Source of the DNA: Pedobacter africanus | GTDB lineage: Bacteria; Bacteroidota; Bacteroidia; Sphingobacteriales; Sphingobacteriaceae | Direction of reading: 5' to 3' | Length of the DNA stretch: 64,000 nt | NCBI RefSeq assembly: GCF_900176535.1 | Contig: NZ_FWXT01000004.1 | Location: forward strand, 456,489-520,488 | Position numbers and translations under genes: made by a program | Part shown: positions 33,767 to 43,281 of the stretch, piece by piece | How positions within the stretch are numbered: position 1 is the stretch's first letter | Layout of the letters: every line of letters starts with the position of its first letter | The notes under the pieces: generated by a model | Told to the model about the DNA's origin: nothing | The model's input: only the letters and a program-made list of their open reading frames with translations | Databases searched by the model: none

Positions 33767-33798
33767 AATTCCCTGCTGAAAAGCGGGGAATTTTTTTT
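33767..33798 (+). terminator. Terminator of guaB
   Basis: 11-bp stem AATTCCCTGCT / AGCGGGGAATT (33767-33777 with 33782-33792; one G-U pair), GAAA tetraloop, then a T run to 33798. The tail covers the stop codon of the convergent secreted-protein gene. Confidence 0.9.
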
Positions 33799-34510
33799 AC
33801 AAAAACTCGTCCGGACTGATCTGCCAGGTCCATGGTTTTTTAAAGCTGGTAAATGTACGGAGGTTCTTCAGGGGTAAAGGCTGTTCAAAAGTCTCATTTG
33901 CTGATGCTTTATTATCAATAGTGCCACTGGTAACGGTACGTTTCTTATTCACAAAATCGTATTGCTTGTCATTCATTTCACCTGAACCTGTATGCCAGGT
34001 ATAGTTGTTCGCTTTCGTCAGCCGCCATTCCTTATCCTGATATTTAAAGGTATAAAATAGTTTCCAGCGCCAGTTGCCCCCGCCTTCAAAACTCAATGAA
34101 AGCGCATTGGAATCAATACTTAAAGGCCTTATGGGATCGCCCATGCCGCCACCTTCCTCTGACCGTAAGATGAAATTGTTATTTTGCGTAACCAGTTTGT
34201 AAGCTCCAGAGGCTGAGCGTCTGAAATATATGGCCAGTATTCTGGGTTTTTGCACCTCAGTAATGATTTCCGTTTCATTGTCGCCATAAGCACGATTTTC
34301 TTTAACAGGCCTGTAAAATTCCATCACAAGGACCAGGTCGCTGATGTTGTCATTGTTCAGATCGCCCTTTACGCTGTCTATTACTTTCCAGGTTGGCGGT
34401 ACAAGCGAAGCAATGGTTTTTCCTTGTTCCGGAACCGTGGGGAATTTAAAGGTTTGTGCATATAATGCCGTATGGCAAAGTAAAAGAAAGCCAATCAGTT
34501 TAATTCTCAT
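33797..34510 (-). CDS. Secreted protein of unknown function with a calcium-loop-like motif
   Basis: 237 residues from the ATG at 34508-34510; the frame extends 15 codons upstream but that part overlaps the preceding kinase gene. Signal peptide MRIKLIGFLLLCHTALYAQ. A segment VKGDLNNDNISDLVLVME matches the DxDxDGxxD-like calcium loops of FG-GAP/VCBS and dockerin repeats. The rest is beta-rich with aromatic C-terminal residues (PWTWQISPDEFL). It follows the 7TM histidine kinase gene by 19 bp on the same strand and may be its partner, a link based on position only. Confidence 0.7.
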   Translation of the reverse strand: MRIKLIGFLLLCHTALYAQTFKFPTVPEQGKTIASLVPPTWKVIDSVKGDLNNDNISDLVLVMEFYRPVKENRAYGDNETEIITEVQKPRILAIYFRRSASGAYKLVTQNNNFILRSEEGGGMGDPIRPLSIDSNALSLSFEGGGNWRWKLFYTFKYQDKEWRLTKANNYTWHTGSGEMNDKQYDFVNKKRTVTSGTIDNKASANETFEQPLPLKNLRTFTSFKKPWTWQISPDEFL

Positions 34511-34529
34511 ATCAAATGGAAAACGAAAG

Positions 34530-36524
34530 TTATAGCGAAATAGTGTCGGCAACACCTGGTTTGGGCAACTGAAAGCAAAATGAAACTGACCTGCCGCTTA
34601 TATTTACTTTTAATTCGCTGCCGTTCCCTTTCAGGTATTCACGGCAAAGGTGCAGGCCCAGTCCGATTCCTTTTTCGTGCCCGGTACCGGAAGTGGCCTC
34701 AAATGCGCTAGTGTTGGTAATGCTCTCTATATTCAGCTCATTCGAATTTGAAGTTGTATTGTTTACGCAGACTTCTATACTGGTTTTATTTTTCGTCAAG
34801 CTGATGCCAATGCTGTGCGAGGGCGGGGTAAACTTTATGGCATTGTCAATCAGGTTCCGCAATACCAGTTGGATCTGGTTTTCATCGGCATATACCAGTG
34901 GATGTTGCGGGGCCTGAAGGTTAACGGCAATTCCTTTAGCTTGTATAAGTGGTGAGTATACCAGGACCAGATCTTCTGCCATGAGTTTCAGGTCAAACAC
35001 CGTGGGTTGGTTTTTTAGGCCCTCCATCTGGCTTTTGGCCCAGTACAACAGGTTGTTCAACGTATTGTGTATGGTATCGATGTTTTTTTTATTCTCATTC
35101 AGCAACATTTTTAACTCATCCAGACTAAGCAAGTCCATGTCTTTTAAGGAGAAAATGCTGACCAGGCTGGCGAAGGGACTTCTCAGATCATGCGCAATGA
35201 TAGAAAACAACTTATTTTTTACCGCATTGGAGGCTTCAAGCTGTACAATACTCTCACTAAGCTTAAGCGTGCGGTCTTCCACTAGTTTTTCCAGCCGCTG
35301 GTTCTGTGTCTGCACCAGTAAAAGATTCTCATCTCGTACCAGCTGCTCATTGCGGATAATGGTGCGGTAACGATCGCCCAACGCAAAAGCAAGCAGTAAA
35401 AGCTCTATGGTAGAGCCTATGGGTACCAGCTGAAAACTAAAATCCCGGAAAGGTAAAATCCCTTCCATACTGATCACGGCAAGGATGATGGTAAATGCAA
35501 TAAATGTCCAGGCCAGGATGAAATATTTTGCAGGTGCATGCCCTTTTCGGTAGGCCAAAATACCGTATGTCCATAAAATGATGGCCGAACTTATGGAAAG
35601 AAATTGCGCTAGGATGGCCGATATACTTTTAAGACCGGCAGCGCTGGTCAGCAGCATAACGATACTAAGCCCGATCAGTGCTTTACATACTTTGCTGAAC
35701 GAAGGAAACAAGGTGTGCAGGTTCAGGAACTTGCTGGAAAACAGGATGCCCGAAATGATGGATATACTCAGAAAAAGATGGGGATAAAGGTTCAGCATGA
35801 TCCTGAACTGATCGCCCAGCAAATAGCTGTAACCCCTTAAATACCCCACCACGTATACGGCCAGGGAAATCACATAAATGCTGTAATAAAGATAAGTCCG
35901 GTCTCCTATGCTGAAAAAAAGGAAGATATTAAAGACAAACAGTGTAAGCAATATACCAATATAAATAGATTGCATGCTGTTTTTTACAGATAAACCAGGT
36001 ACAAAATTTTCGGAAGTGGCCATTTTTATGGGCAGGAGCAAAATATTATTGGTTTTAACCCTGAGCCAGATGGTCGAAACGCCAGGGTTTTGGCCCTGCT
36101 CGGGTAAGGGAATGATGTAGTTGTTCCTGGTAATTACTCCGGGTACCGAGGGCTGTATTGATCCTGCACTTTTATGGATCAATTGGGTATTGGTTTCAAC
36201 ATAGCAGTCAATATGTTCTATGTTTGGCACATCTATCACCAGGTAATCCCTGCCGGCAACGGCACTTTTGTAAGTGATCTTTACCCAAAAGGCAGATTTT
36301 GTATTTCCTAAATTGAGGACCTCGCTTTTGCTTTGTTGAAACTTTCCCCTTTTTTCCAGTACTTTAACCCCGTCAAAAGTAATCCCCGCCTCCTTATCTT
36401 CAAAATAGCTTACCTGTTTACCGATATTACCATAGGTATAGCTGCTGTCCAGCAGTATAGGCTGCGCCTTTGTATTAAAACTCAAAAGGCACAAAAGAAG
36501 GATAAAGAGGCTGAGCAGGCGCAT
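34530..36524 (-). CDS. 7TMR-DISM sensor histidine kinase
   Basis: 664 residues. Signal peptide ~1-20, an extracellular 7TMR-DISMED2-type beta domain (~30-165), seven membrane helices (~185-390), a coiled-coil signalling helix (~395-425, RNEQLVRDENLLLVQTQ...), HisKA with phospho-acceptor His in FSIIAHDLRSPFASL, and HATPase_c with N-box NLIDNAIKFT, G1 and G2 (GIGLGLHLCREYL). The extracellular domain class often binds carbohydrates. No response regulator gene is adjacent, so it is an orphan kinase. It precedes the secreted-protein gene by 19 bp. Confidence 0.93.
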   Translation of the reverse strand: MRLLSLFILLLCLLSFNTKAQPILLDSSYTYGNIGKQVSYFEDKEAGITFDGVKVLEKRGKFQQSKSEVLNLGNTKSAFWVKITYKSAVAGRDYLVIDVPNIEHIDCYVETNTQLIHKSAGSIQPSVPGVITRNNYIIPLPEQGQNPGVSTIWLRVKTNNILLLPIKMATSENFVPGLSVKNSMQSIYIGILLTLFVFNIFLFFSIGDRTYLYYSIYVISLAVYVVGYLRGYSYLLGDQFRIMLNLYPHLFLSISIISGILFSSKFLNLHTLFPSFSKVCKALIGLSIVMLLTSAAGLKSISAILAQFLSISSAIILWTYGILAYRKGHAPAKYFILAWTFIAFTIILAVISMEGILPFRDFSFQLVPIGSTIELLLLAFALGDRYRTIIRNEQLVRDENLLLVQTQNQRLEKLVEDRTLKLSESIVQLEASNAVKNKLFSIIAHDLRSPFASLVSIFSLKDMDLLSLDELKMLLNENKKNIDTIHNTLNNLLYWAKSQMEGLKNQPTVFDLKLMAEDLVLVYSPLIQAKGIAVNLQAPQHPLVYADENQIQLVLRNLIDNAIKFTPPSHSIGISLTKNKTSIEVCVNNTTSNSNELNIESITNTSAFEATSGTGHEKGIGLGLHLCREYLKGNGSELKVNISGRSVSFCFQLPKPGVADTISL

Positions 36525-36604
36525 ATAGCTTTAATAAGGACTTGTGCCTAATGTAAACAAATTACAGAACAAAAGAAAGATGAACTGCAATTTTACGGGG
36601 CCGC

Positions 36605-39199
36605 CTAAGTATCTTTCCGGAGCACTTCAAGAGGCGGATGGTTGAGCACGCTCCGGCTGCTCCATACACCTGTAATCACTACCAGCGAAACGATGGTGAT
36701 AAAGAATGTCGCTATTGGCCATAGGGAAGGTGTGAAGCTGCTTGCAAAACTAAACCTGGCCAATGCCCAGCTTCCGCCCAGTGCAAGGATCATCCCTGCA
36801 GCAGCGGCAACAGCACCCAGAAACAGGTATTCCAGGGCTGTGATGAGCAGGATTTGCTTGCGGCTGGCACCCAGGGTTCTGAGCAATATGCTTTCGCGAA
36901 TGCGTTGTCCCTTACTGGTCAGCACGGCCGAAAGTAGTACAACCCAGCCCGTAGCCATACTGAAAATAGCCATGAAACGGATTACAAAGCCGATCTTGGA
37001 CAGCAATTCATCCAGTATTTCCAGTACCAGCTCAAGGTCTATGACCGATACATTTGGAAAACTCCGCACTACAGCTGTCTGAAACGCTGCAGATGCCTTA
37101 CCAGAAGGTACACGTGTCGTTAGTACATAGAATTTGGGCGCATCTTCCAGCACGCCAGCGGGAAAAACTACCCTGAAGTTGGTCTGCATCCGGCTCCAGT
37201 TTACCTCCCGCAAACTACCTACTACAGTAGGAACCAGTATGCCCTGCACATTGAATACGATCTTGTCGCCCACATTTACATGAATTCTTCTGGCATAGCT
37301 TTCTTCCAGGGATACGTATACGATCTGGTCTGCCGCAACTTTTCCACTCCATTTACCAGCTGTAATCTTTTCGGCCAAAGTAAGGGTATCCTGCCAGGTT
37401 ACCCTCAGCTCCCCTTTAAAAGCCCGTTGCGAGGGTTCCTGCTGTCTGCCACTCTTGGCTTGCCGGTTATCTACACTATCAGCTTTAGCCAGTTCATTAG
37501 CTGTTTTGCCATTGATTTCTTCAATACGTACCGTTACAATGGGTACCTGGCTCATTACCGGCAGTTTTTGTGATTTTACCAGTGCAGCCATTGCCTCTTT
37601 TTGTTCACTTTGTATATCGAAGAGCAACATATTGGCCTGTTTTGAACCCGAAGATAAGGTAACCCGGTTCATGAGTATGCCCTGTACGAAGAACAACGTA
37701 CAGATAAAGGTGGTAGACAGGCCAATAGATACGGTAAGTATCAGCGTTTGGTTGTTCGGACGGTACAAATTGGCAAAGCCTTGTCGCCATAAATAACTGG
37801 CAGAACCAGGCAGCAGCCTGCGCACCAGCCACATCAATAATTTTGAAAGTGCAAAAAGTAAGGCAAAGGCAATCAAAATTCCCCCGGCAAATACAAGGGC
37901 CTGCATCCAGCTGCTCATCTGCATCCAGGTAAAACCAAATACAAAAAGCAGGAGGAGGAGGTATACCAGCCATTTCAGCGGGTCGAAAGGTTTTCCTGCT
38001 TTTTCAAAGGAAAGGCGCAGGGCACTTAGTGGCGAAATATGCCTTACTGTGAGTAAAGATGGGAGGGCAAACAACACAGAAATGATGAGGCCCAGCAAAA
38101 TGCCTTGCCCGATAGCCCACCAGGATACCTGCATGGTAATTTCAACCGGGATAAAATCCTTCAATACCATGGGCAGCAAAAACTGGATAAGTGTGCCCAG
38201 CAATGAACCTACAACAGCCCCAACGAAACCAATAGCCACAATCTGGATCAGGTAAATAAGGAAAGCCTCGGTAGACTTTACCCCCAGGCAACGCAGGGTC
38301 GCTATTGAACCCAGCTTTTCCCTGATGTAGACATGCACTGCACTGCCCACACCAATACAGCCCAGTAGTAGTGCAATAAATCCGGAGAGGGCCAGGAAGC
38401 GGTTTACATCTTTAAACGATCTTCCAGTATCTTCTTTTTTGGAAGCTACTGTCTCCGTGTCCAGGTTCTCCTTTTCGAGCAGGGGCTGCAGTTGTGTGAT
38501 GCTCTTTTCCACTGCAGATGCACTGCTGTACCTGAAATAGTATTTGTACTGGATGCGGCTGCCTTTTCGGGTAAGACCTGTTTGCTCCAGGTATTGAAGA
38601 GGAATATAAACAATAGGGCTAATGGCAGAAGAAATCCCTGTTTGTCCGGGCGCTTTGTCTATTGCCCCTTCAACTGAAAAGGACAACTCACCTATTTTGA
38701 TGGAATCACCTTTTTTTACATTGAACTGCAGCATTAGGGTTTTATCTACCAATGCTCTTTTTGGGCCTTGCCTGAAACTTTGCGCTGCATTTGCCGGGGT
38801 AGTTTCAATTTTACCGTAAAAGGGATAGTTGCCCTGTAGCGCCCTGATCTGTACCAGCCTGCTAACCTGGCTTTTTGTAAAATAGACCATAGAAACAAAG
38901 CTCCTTTCGGTTGCCCGGTCCATACCCAGTGTATCCAGCAGGGCCATAGTCTTTTTGCCAGGCAGTTTGCGGCCCTCAATGATCAGATCTGCACCCGTAA
39001 GTAGTTTAGCCTGATTGTCTATATCCCGCTGTAAATTTTCCCTGAAAGAATAAACGGCAACCAATGCTGCAATGCCCAGCACAATAGATGAAATGAAAAG
39101 GAAGAGCCGGGATGTGTTGCGCCGGCTGTCCCTCCAGGCCATTTTAAATAGCCATCCACTGGCTACAGGGCGATTTATTGGAGATGGATTTTCAGGCAT
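36605..39199 (-). CDS. FtsX-like ABC transporter permease (YbbP type)
   Basis: 864 residues from ATG 39197-39199, which overlaps the ATPase stop by 8 bp (an ATG at 39221 would overlap by 32). About ten membrane helices in two FtsX modules: N-terminal helix (ISSIVLGIAALVAVYSF), a large periplasmic loop (~55-255), three helices around 260-400, a second block near 420-500, a second periplasmic loop, and three C-terminal helices (VVLLSAVLTSKGQRIRES... ILLITALEYLFLGAVAAAAGM). This two-module layout matches E. coli YbbP. The substrate is not known for this family. It forms an operon with the ATP-binding gene. Confidence 0.92.
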   Translation of the reverse strand: MPENPSPINRPVASGWLFKMAWRDSRRNTSRLFLFISSIVLGIAALVAVYSFRENLQRDIDNQAKLLTGADLIIEGRKLPGKKTMALLDTLGMDRATERSFVSMVYFTKSQVSRLVQIRALQGNYPFYGKIETTPANAAQSFRQGPKRALVDKTLMLQFNVKKGDSIKIGELSFSVEGAIDKAPGQTGISSAISPIVYIPLQYLEQTGLTRKGSRIQYKYYFRYSSASAVEKSITQLQPLLEKENLDTETVASKKEDTGRSFKDVNRFLALSGFIALLLGCIGVGSAVHVYIREKLGSIATLRCLGVKSTEAFLIYLIQIVAIGFVGAVVGSLLGTLIQFLLPMVLKDFIPVEITMQVSWWAIGQGILLGLIISVLFALPSLLTVRHISPLSALRLSFEKAGKPFDPLKWLVYLLLLLFVFGFTWMQMSSWMQALVFAGGILIAFALLFALSKLLMWLVRRLLPGSASYLWRQGFANLYRPNNQTLILTVSIGLSTTFICTLFFVQGILMNRVTLSSGSKQANMLLFDIQSEQKEAMAALVKSQKLPVMSQVPIVTVRIEEINGKTANELAKADSVDNRQAKSGRQQEPSQRAFKGELRVTWQDTLTLAEKITAGKWSGKVAADQIVYVSLEESYARRIHVNVGDKIVFNVQGILVPTVVGSLREVNWSRMQTNFRVVFPAGVLEDAPKFYVLTTRVPSGKASAAFQTAVVRSFPNVSVIDLELVLEILDELLSKIGFVIRFMAIFSMATGWVVLLSAVLTSKGQRIRESILLRTLGASRKQILLITALEYLFLGAVAAAAGMILALGGSWALARFSFASSFTPSLWPIATFFITIVSLVVITGVWSSRSVLNHPPLEVLRKDT

Positions 39200-39878
39200 G
39201 CTGGTCTGATTGAATGAGTCCACTTTTTAACCTGATGATGCGACTGGTACGCGAAGCCAGTTCCAGATCGTGTGTTACAATGACCAGTGTGGTACCTGCC
39301 TCTTGGTTCAGGCCGAACATCAGTTTCTCAATCTTCTCGCTGGTTTCCCCGTCCAAATTGCCGGTAGGTTCATCGGCAAAAAGTATGGCTGGTCGGTTGG
39401 AAAAGGCCCTCGCAAGGGATACCCTTTGTTGCTCCCCGCCTGAAAGCTGTATTGGGTAGTGGTTTGCCCGCGCCGATAAGCCTACCTTATCCAATAACTC
39501 TACTGCCCTGGCACGTACATCTTTCTCTCTGCGTAATTCCATGGGTACCATTACATTTTCAAGGGCCGTAAGTGTGGGCATCAGCTGAAAATTTTGAAAA
39601 ATAAAACCTACATAGCGGTTCCTTATCGTAGCTCGTTCATCTTCTGTAAGCTGGTTCAGCTTTACATTATTCAGGCTCACACTGCCTGAACTTGCCCTGT
39701 CAAGGCCGGCACATAGCCCCAGTAAAGTTGTTTTTCCACTGCCGGAAGGTCCGGTAATGGCAACGGTAGCGCCTTGCTCAACAGAAAAACTGATGTCGCT
39801 TAATACGGTAAGCGCATTGCCTGCGCTTTTGTAGGTTTTACTGACGTTCTGAATATCGAGAATGTTTTGGATGGGCAT
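39192..39878 (-). CDS. ABC transporter ATP-binding protein (YbbA/LolD type)
   Basis: 228 residues. Walker A GPSGSGKTTLL, Q-loop FQNFQLM, signature LSGGEQQRVSLARA, Walker B ILFADEPTGNLD and switch His (VIVTHDLELASR) are all intact. It belongs to the LolD/MacB/YbbA class that drives periplasmic lipid or lipoprotein transport. It is first in the operon with the permease (8-bp overlap with the chosen start). A GDSL esterase gene is divergent on the other side, 102 bp away. Confidence 0.95.
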   Translation of the reverse strand: MPIQNILDIQNVSKTYKSAGNALTVLSDISFSVEQGATVAITGPSGSGKTTLLGLCAGLDRASSGSVSLNNVKLNQLTEDERATIRNRYVGFIFQNFQLMPTLTALENVMVPMELRREKDVRARAVELLDKVGLSARANHYPIQLSGGEQQRVSLARAFSNRPAILFADEPTGNLDGETSEKIEKLMFGLNQEAGTTLVIVTHDLELASRTSRIIRLKSGLIQSDQHA

Positions 39879-39980
39879 TTAAAAATGGATTTAAAGGAGT
39901 TTGCAATATTTTAAACTTAACGGCTGAATTGCTGTTAAATGTACAAGTATTCACTACTTTTAGATTTATATATCCTATAT

Positions 39981-40676
39981 ATGTTACGTATTAAATTTAT
40001 GAGTTCAATAATTTTGCTGGGTATGCTCAGTGCCTGCGGAAATAGCCAGAACAGCGATAAAACTGCAGCTATAGCCAAGGCAAAACCTGCGGAGGCCGCA
40101 CCGATGGCTACTGATATAAATGGTAAAATACAGAACATCCTGTTTTTTGGCACCAGCCTTACCGCAGGGTATGGTTTAGATCCTGCAGAGGCCTATCCGG
40201 CACTCATACAAAAAAAGATTGATTCTCTTGATTTGCCATATAAGGTGATTAATGGTGGTTTAAGCGGTGAAACCTCTGCAGCTGGAAAAAGCAGGATCGA
40301 CTGGCTGCTGAAACAGCCTATTGCTGTTTTTGTACTGGAACTGGGCGCAAACGATGGTTTGAGGGGTTTATCGGTAACCGAAACTTCAGCAAATCTTCAG
40401 GCTGTAATTGATAAGGTGAAAGCTAAATACCCGAACGTAAAAATGGTAATGGCTGGAATGCAGATGCCGCCTAATATGGGAGAAAAGTATACTGCGGATT
40501 TTAAGGCTGTATTTAGTAATCTTGCCCAAAAGAACCAGATGGTATTTGTGCCATTCCTTCTGGAAGGGGTAGGAGGTGTTGCCAGACTTAACCAGGAAGA
40601 TGGCATCCATCCCACAGCAGAGGGGCAGCAAATCCTGGCGGAAAATGTATGGAAAAAATTAAAAGCCGAGCTGTAG
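39981..40676 (+). CDS. GDSL esterase/lipase lipoprotein (TesA/arylesterase type)
   Basis: 231 residues from ATG 39981 (MLRIKFMSSIILLGMLSACG; an ATG at 39999 is also possible). The lipobox ending SAC makes Cys19 a probable lipidation site, so it is envelope-anchored. SGNH hydrolase blocks: nucleophile Ser59 in FFGTSLTAGYGL, the oxyanion residues (GLSGETSA and GANDGLRG), and Asp207/His210 in DGIHPT. Periplasmic E. coli TesA is 182 residues and is also divergent from ybbAP, so this is the conserved neighbourhood. It may hydrolyse lyso-lipids or thioesters; the substrate cannot be told from sequence. Confidence 0.92.
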   Translation: MLRIKFMSSIILLGMLSACGNSQNSDKTAAIAKAKPAEAAPMATDINGKIQNILFFGTSLTAGYGLDPAEAYPALIQKKIDSLDLPYKVINGGLSGETSAAGKSRIDWLLKQPIAVFVLELGANDGLRGLSVTETSANLQAVIDKVKAKYPNVKMVMAGMQMPPNMGEKYTADFKAVFSNLAQKNQMVFVPFLLEGVGGVARLNQEDGIHPTAEGQQILAENVWKKLKAEL

Positions 40677-40690
40677 CCCGGCTTTTAATT
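40657..40690. terminator. Bidirectional terminator between esterase and thioredoxin-like genes
   Basis: 12-bp perfect stem AATTAAAAGCCG / CGGCTTTTAATT (40657-40668 with 40679-40690), 10-nt loop. It overlaps the last six codons of the esterase and touches the stop codon of the convergent gene (40689-40691), so both 3' ends are coded inside the hairpin. Confidence 0.85.
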
Positions 40691-41804
40691 ATTTCGTTAA
40701 ATCTGCCAGCTTTTTCAATAAGTCTTCAGCATGCAGGTTTTTGGCCAGTATGATGCCATTTGCATCCAGTAATAGATTTTGAGGCAGCGCCGTAATGCCG
40801 TACAATACAGCAACGGGATCTTTCCAACCTTTTAAACCAGATACCTGCTGCCATAATAAGCCGTCTTTTTCTATGGCGGCTTTCCATTTCCCGGGGTCGC
40901 TATCTAGCGACACACTCAATATATTCAGCTCCTTGCGGCTATAAGTATTATAGGCCTGTACAAGGTACGGGTTTTCCTTTCGGCATGGACTGCACCAGCT
41001 GGCCCAGAAATCCAGGATGGTGTATTTGCCACTGTTTAGTATAGTTCTCAGGTTTAAGGTTTTACCTTCCGGGGTCAGTGCTTCAAAATGAGGTACGCTT
41101 GCCCCGGCAACCATTTTCCCGGCTTTGGCAATTCGTTCTGCAAATATTTTTCCCTTATCGCTGTTTTTTATCCTGTCGCTTAATTTATGAAAGCTCGGAT
41201 AAACCACTGCGTGATCTATTATTCCACCGGCCCGCCTGATCATCAATTCCAATGTGACATAAGAGTCTGGGTTGTCGGCCATAAATGCACTGGTTATTTC
41301 GGCTATCCGGCCGTCTAGTTTGGCTATTTTGTTCAAAAGTTCCTTTGCAGGTGGGTGTTCTATTTCCGCTTTTGGAATGCGATGGTATTTGAGCGTGTGG
41401 TTCATTTTTTGTCTTTGCAGAGGTCTTACAGGCTCCATAAGCCGGCAATAATCCGTAGCAATTTCATTGCCTCCTATTTTTGCGTTTTTCAGTGAATCGG
41501 TAGTTACAATATGGGTAAGGCCTGGTGCCAGGTAAAAATCAATATCATTCGTGGACAGCACTGTTCCAGCAATGAGGTAGGCTAAACCGGCTGCGTCCAC
41601 ATGGCCTTCAAATGTAAATGCGCCGTTGTGCACAAGGGTACTATCGTGCATGCTTTTTCCAAAACTTGTGTAATAAAGATGAACTTTTTCTCCGTCATGA
41701 GAAAGGTTCATTCTGCCTTTTACGGTAAAAGAATTTTGTTGTGCGGATGCAATGATGGGCATAGTGATGCACATGAAGATTGCTTTTAAATATTTTAAGG
41801 TCAT
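40689..41804 (-). CDS. Periplasmic TlpA-like thioredoxin with N-terminal DUF4369
   Basis: 371 residues. Signal peptide ~1-21 (ending ASAQQN). Residues ~25-110 form the DUF4369 beta domain (VKGRMNLSHDGEKVHLYY), a helical linker follows, and a C-terminal TlpA/AhpC-TSA thioredoxin domain (~235-371) carries the redox pair in FWASWCSPCRKENP (WCSPC) and the cis-Pro region (YGITALPQNLL). Such proteins reduce periplasmic disulfides. It is the last gene of the minus-strand SusCD locus, 24 bp after susD, a common companion in Bacteroidota. Confidence 0.92.
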   Translation of the reverse strand: MTLKYLKAIFMCITMPIIASAQQNSFTVKGRMNLSHDGEKVHLYYTSFGKSMHDSTLVHNGAFTFEGHVDAAGLAYLIAGTVLSTNDIDFYLAPGLTHIVTTDSLKNAKIGGNEIATDYCRLMEPVRPLQRQKMNHTLKYHRIPKAEIEHPPAKELLNKIAKLDGRIAEITSAFMADNPDSYVTLELMIRRAGGIIDHAVVYPSFHKLSDRIKNSDKGKIFAERIAKAGKMVAGASVPHFEALTPEGKTLNLRTILNSGKYTILDFWASWCSPCRKENPYLVQAYNTYSRKELNILSVSLDSDPGKWKAAIEKDGLLWQQVSGLKGWKDPVAVLYGITALPQNLLLDANGIILAKNLHAEDLLKKLADLTK

Positions 41805-41828
41805 ATTGTGTAAGGTTTGGTGGGTACT

Positions 41829-43280
41829 TTAATTGTAACCCTGGTTTTGTATGAGAAAAGGATTTCTATTGATTTCATCTAACGGGATAGGAAACAGCTT
41901 AGCTTCAGGGCGCCAGTTGGGCTTGTCTTTTAACACATCATCTGCCTTTCCGGTACGTTTTAAATCCAACCAGCGGTGACCGTATTCGCTGAAGAATTCT
42001 ACGAACCGCTCCTGCATAATCAATGCTAAAAGCTGGCCTTGCGTTGCCCCGGGGTTTTTATCTGCAATTAAGCTAATACCTGATCGTTTTCTGATGACAT
42101 CTAGATCATTGATGGCTAGGTTGAGTTTATTTTGCATAGCTCTGGCCTCGGCCCGGATCAGGTATTGTTCGGAAAGGCGAAGAAAAACGTTGGACTCTGT
42201 TTTTGTTGTTCCTGTACCGCTGCTGATTTTGTATTTGTAGGGGTAATGGTAGGACTTGGTTATACCTGCGGTGGTAATGGTGTTCGTCCGGAGCCATTCT
42301 ACTTTTCGCAGATCACCGTTTTCAAATGATTGATACAGTTTATCGGTAAGCAGGTAAGTAGGAATGGTGATTGCAGAAGAGGGAACAAAATTGTAGGCAT
42401 CCCAGGTATATAAAACGTTTCCAGGTTGCTGCAATTGTAATATTACTTCTTTGCTGCTGGTCAGAAATGTTTTTTTTAGATCATTTTCCATATCGTACAT
42501 GGTTTTACCGGCAACTTCTATTACAGTACCCGCCTGTTCCTCGGCATTTGCCCATTCTTCGCGATACAGGTATACCCTGGCCAGCAGCGCACAGGCTGCA
42601 TATTTATTGGCACGCATGCGTTGGGTGCCCAGGTAGGCCGGGCCGAGATTATTTACCGCATATTTCAGGTCTTCCACTATAAGCTTATAAATCTCATCGG
42701 CAAAAACCCTGGGCAAATTGGCATTTACGCGATAATCCGTACCGATGGGCATAGGAACATCACCATAAAGATTAACCAGGTAAAAAAAGTGGGCTGCACG
42801 CATAAATCTAGCTTCGGCCAGAAACTGCTTTCTGGATGCTTCAGTAACTCCTTTAGATTTTTCCAGGTTTTCTATAACCGCATTTGAATTGAACACAAAA
42901 TTATACAGCGTTCCCCATAGACCGAGGTTGTTAGCACTGTTTGTGGAATTTATAGTGTTGATATAGAATTCGTGATAGCTATTGCTCGTAGTGCTGAGTT
43001 CCATTTCATCCGCAGATACCCCCAGAGCTGTCTGCAGATGTATCCCATATGCATTTATGGCTGGGGTGGGCCCAAGGTAATGGCCGATCAACAAGGCATA
43101 AAGGCCCCTTACGGCCGAAGCCGCCTTGGCATCATTGTCAAAAGCTACGTCGGAGGCCATCTGGTCTATCGGGGTGGGTACCTCTACGAATTTTTTGCAG
43201 CCGGAAAAGCCAAGCCATAGGCAACTCAATAGCAGCAAGCCGGTTTGTAGGTAAGTCTTATTTAAGTTCATGGTATTCAT
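41829..43280 (-). CDS. SusD/RagB-family outer-membrane nutrient-binding lipoprotein (minus-strand locus)
   Basis: 483 residues. Lipobox at ~24-28 (GFSGC) makes Cys28 the lipidation site. TPR-like SusD helices with the marker segments FLAEARFMRAAHFFYLVNLYGDVP and ALLARVYLYREEWANAEE, and a C-terminal region FLRLSEQYLIRAEARA, ERFVEFFSEYGHRWLDLKRTG and FPIPLDEINRNPFL. SusD proteins lie on top of the SusC pore and capture substrate. The gene starts 1 bp after the susC stop (an ATG at 43269-43271 is an alternative), so it is co-translated. The substrate cannot be inferred; no glycosidase is in the locus. Confidence 0.95.
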   Translation of the reverse strand: MNTMNLNKTYLQTGLLLLSCLWLGFSGCKKFVEVPTPIDQMASDVAFDNDAKAASAVRGLYALLIGHYLGPTPAINAYGIHLQTALGVSADEMELSTTSNSYHEFYINTINSTNSANNLGLWGTLYNFVFNSNAVIENLEKSKGVTEASRKQFLAEARFMRAAHFFYLVNLYGDVPMPIGTDYRVNANLPRVFADEIYKLIVEDLKYAVNNLGPAYLGTQRMRANKYAACALLARVYLYREEWANAEEQAGTVIEVAGKTMYDMENDLKKTFLTSSKEVILQLQQPGNVLYTWDAYNFVPSSAITIPTYLLTDKLYQSFENGDLRKVEWLRTNTITTAGITKSYHYPYKYKISSGTGTTKTESNVFLRLSEQYLIRAEARAMQNKLNLAINDLDVIRKRSGISLIADKNPGATQGQLLALIMQERFVEFFSEYGHRWLDLKRTGKADDVLKDKPNWRPEAKLFPIPLDEINRNPFLIQNQGYN

Positions 43281-43281
43281 T

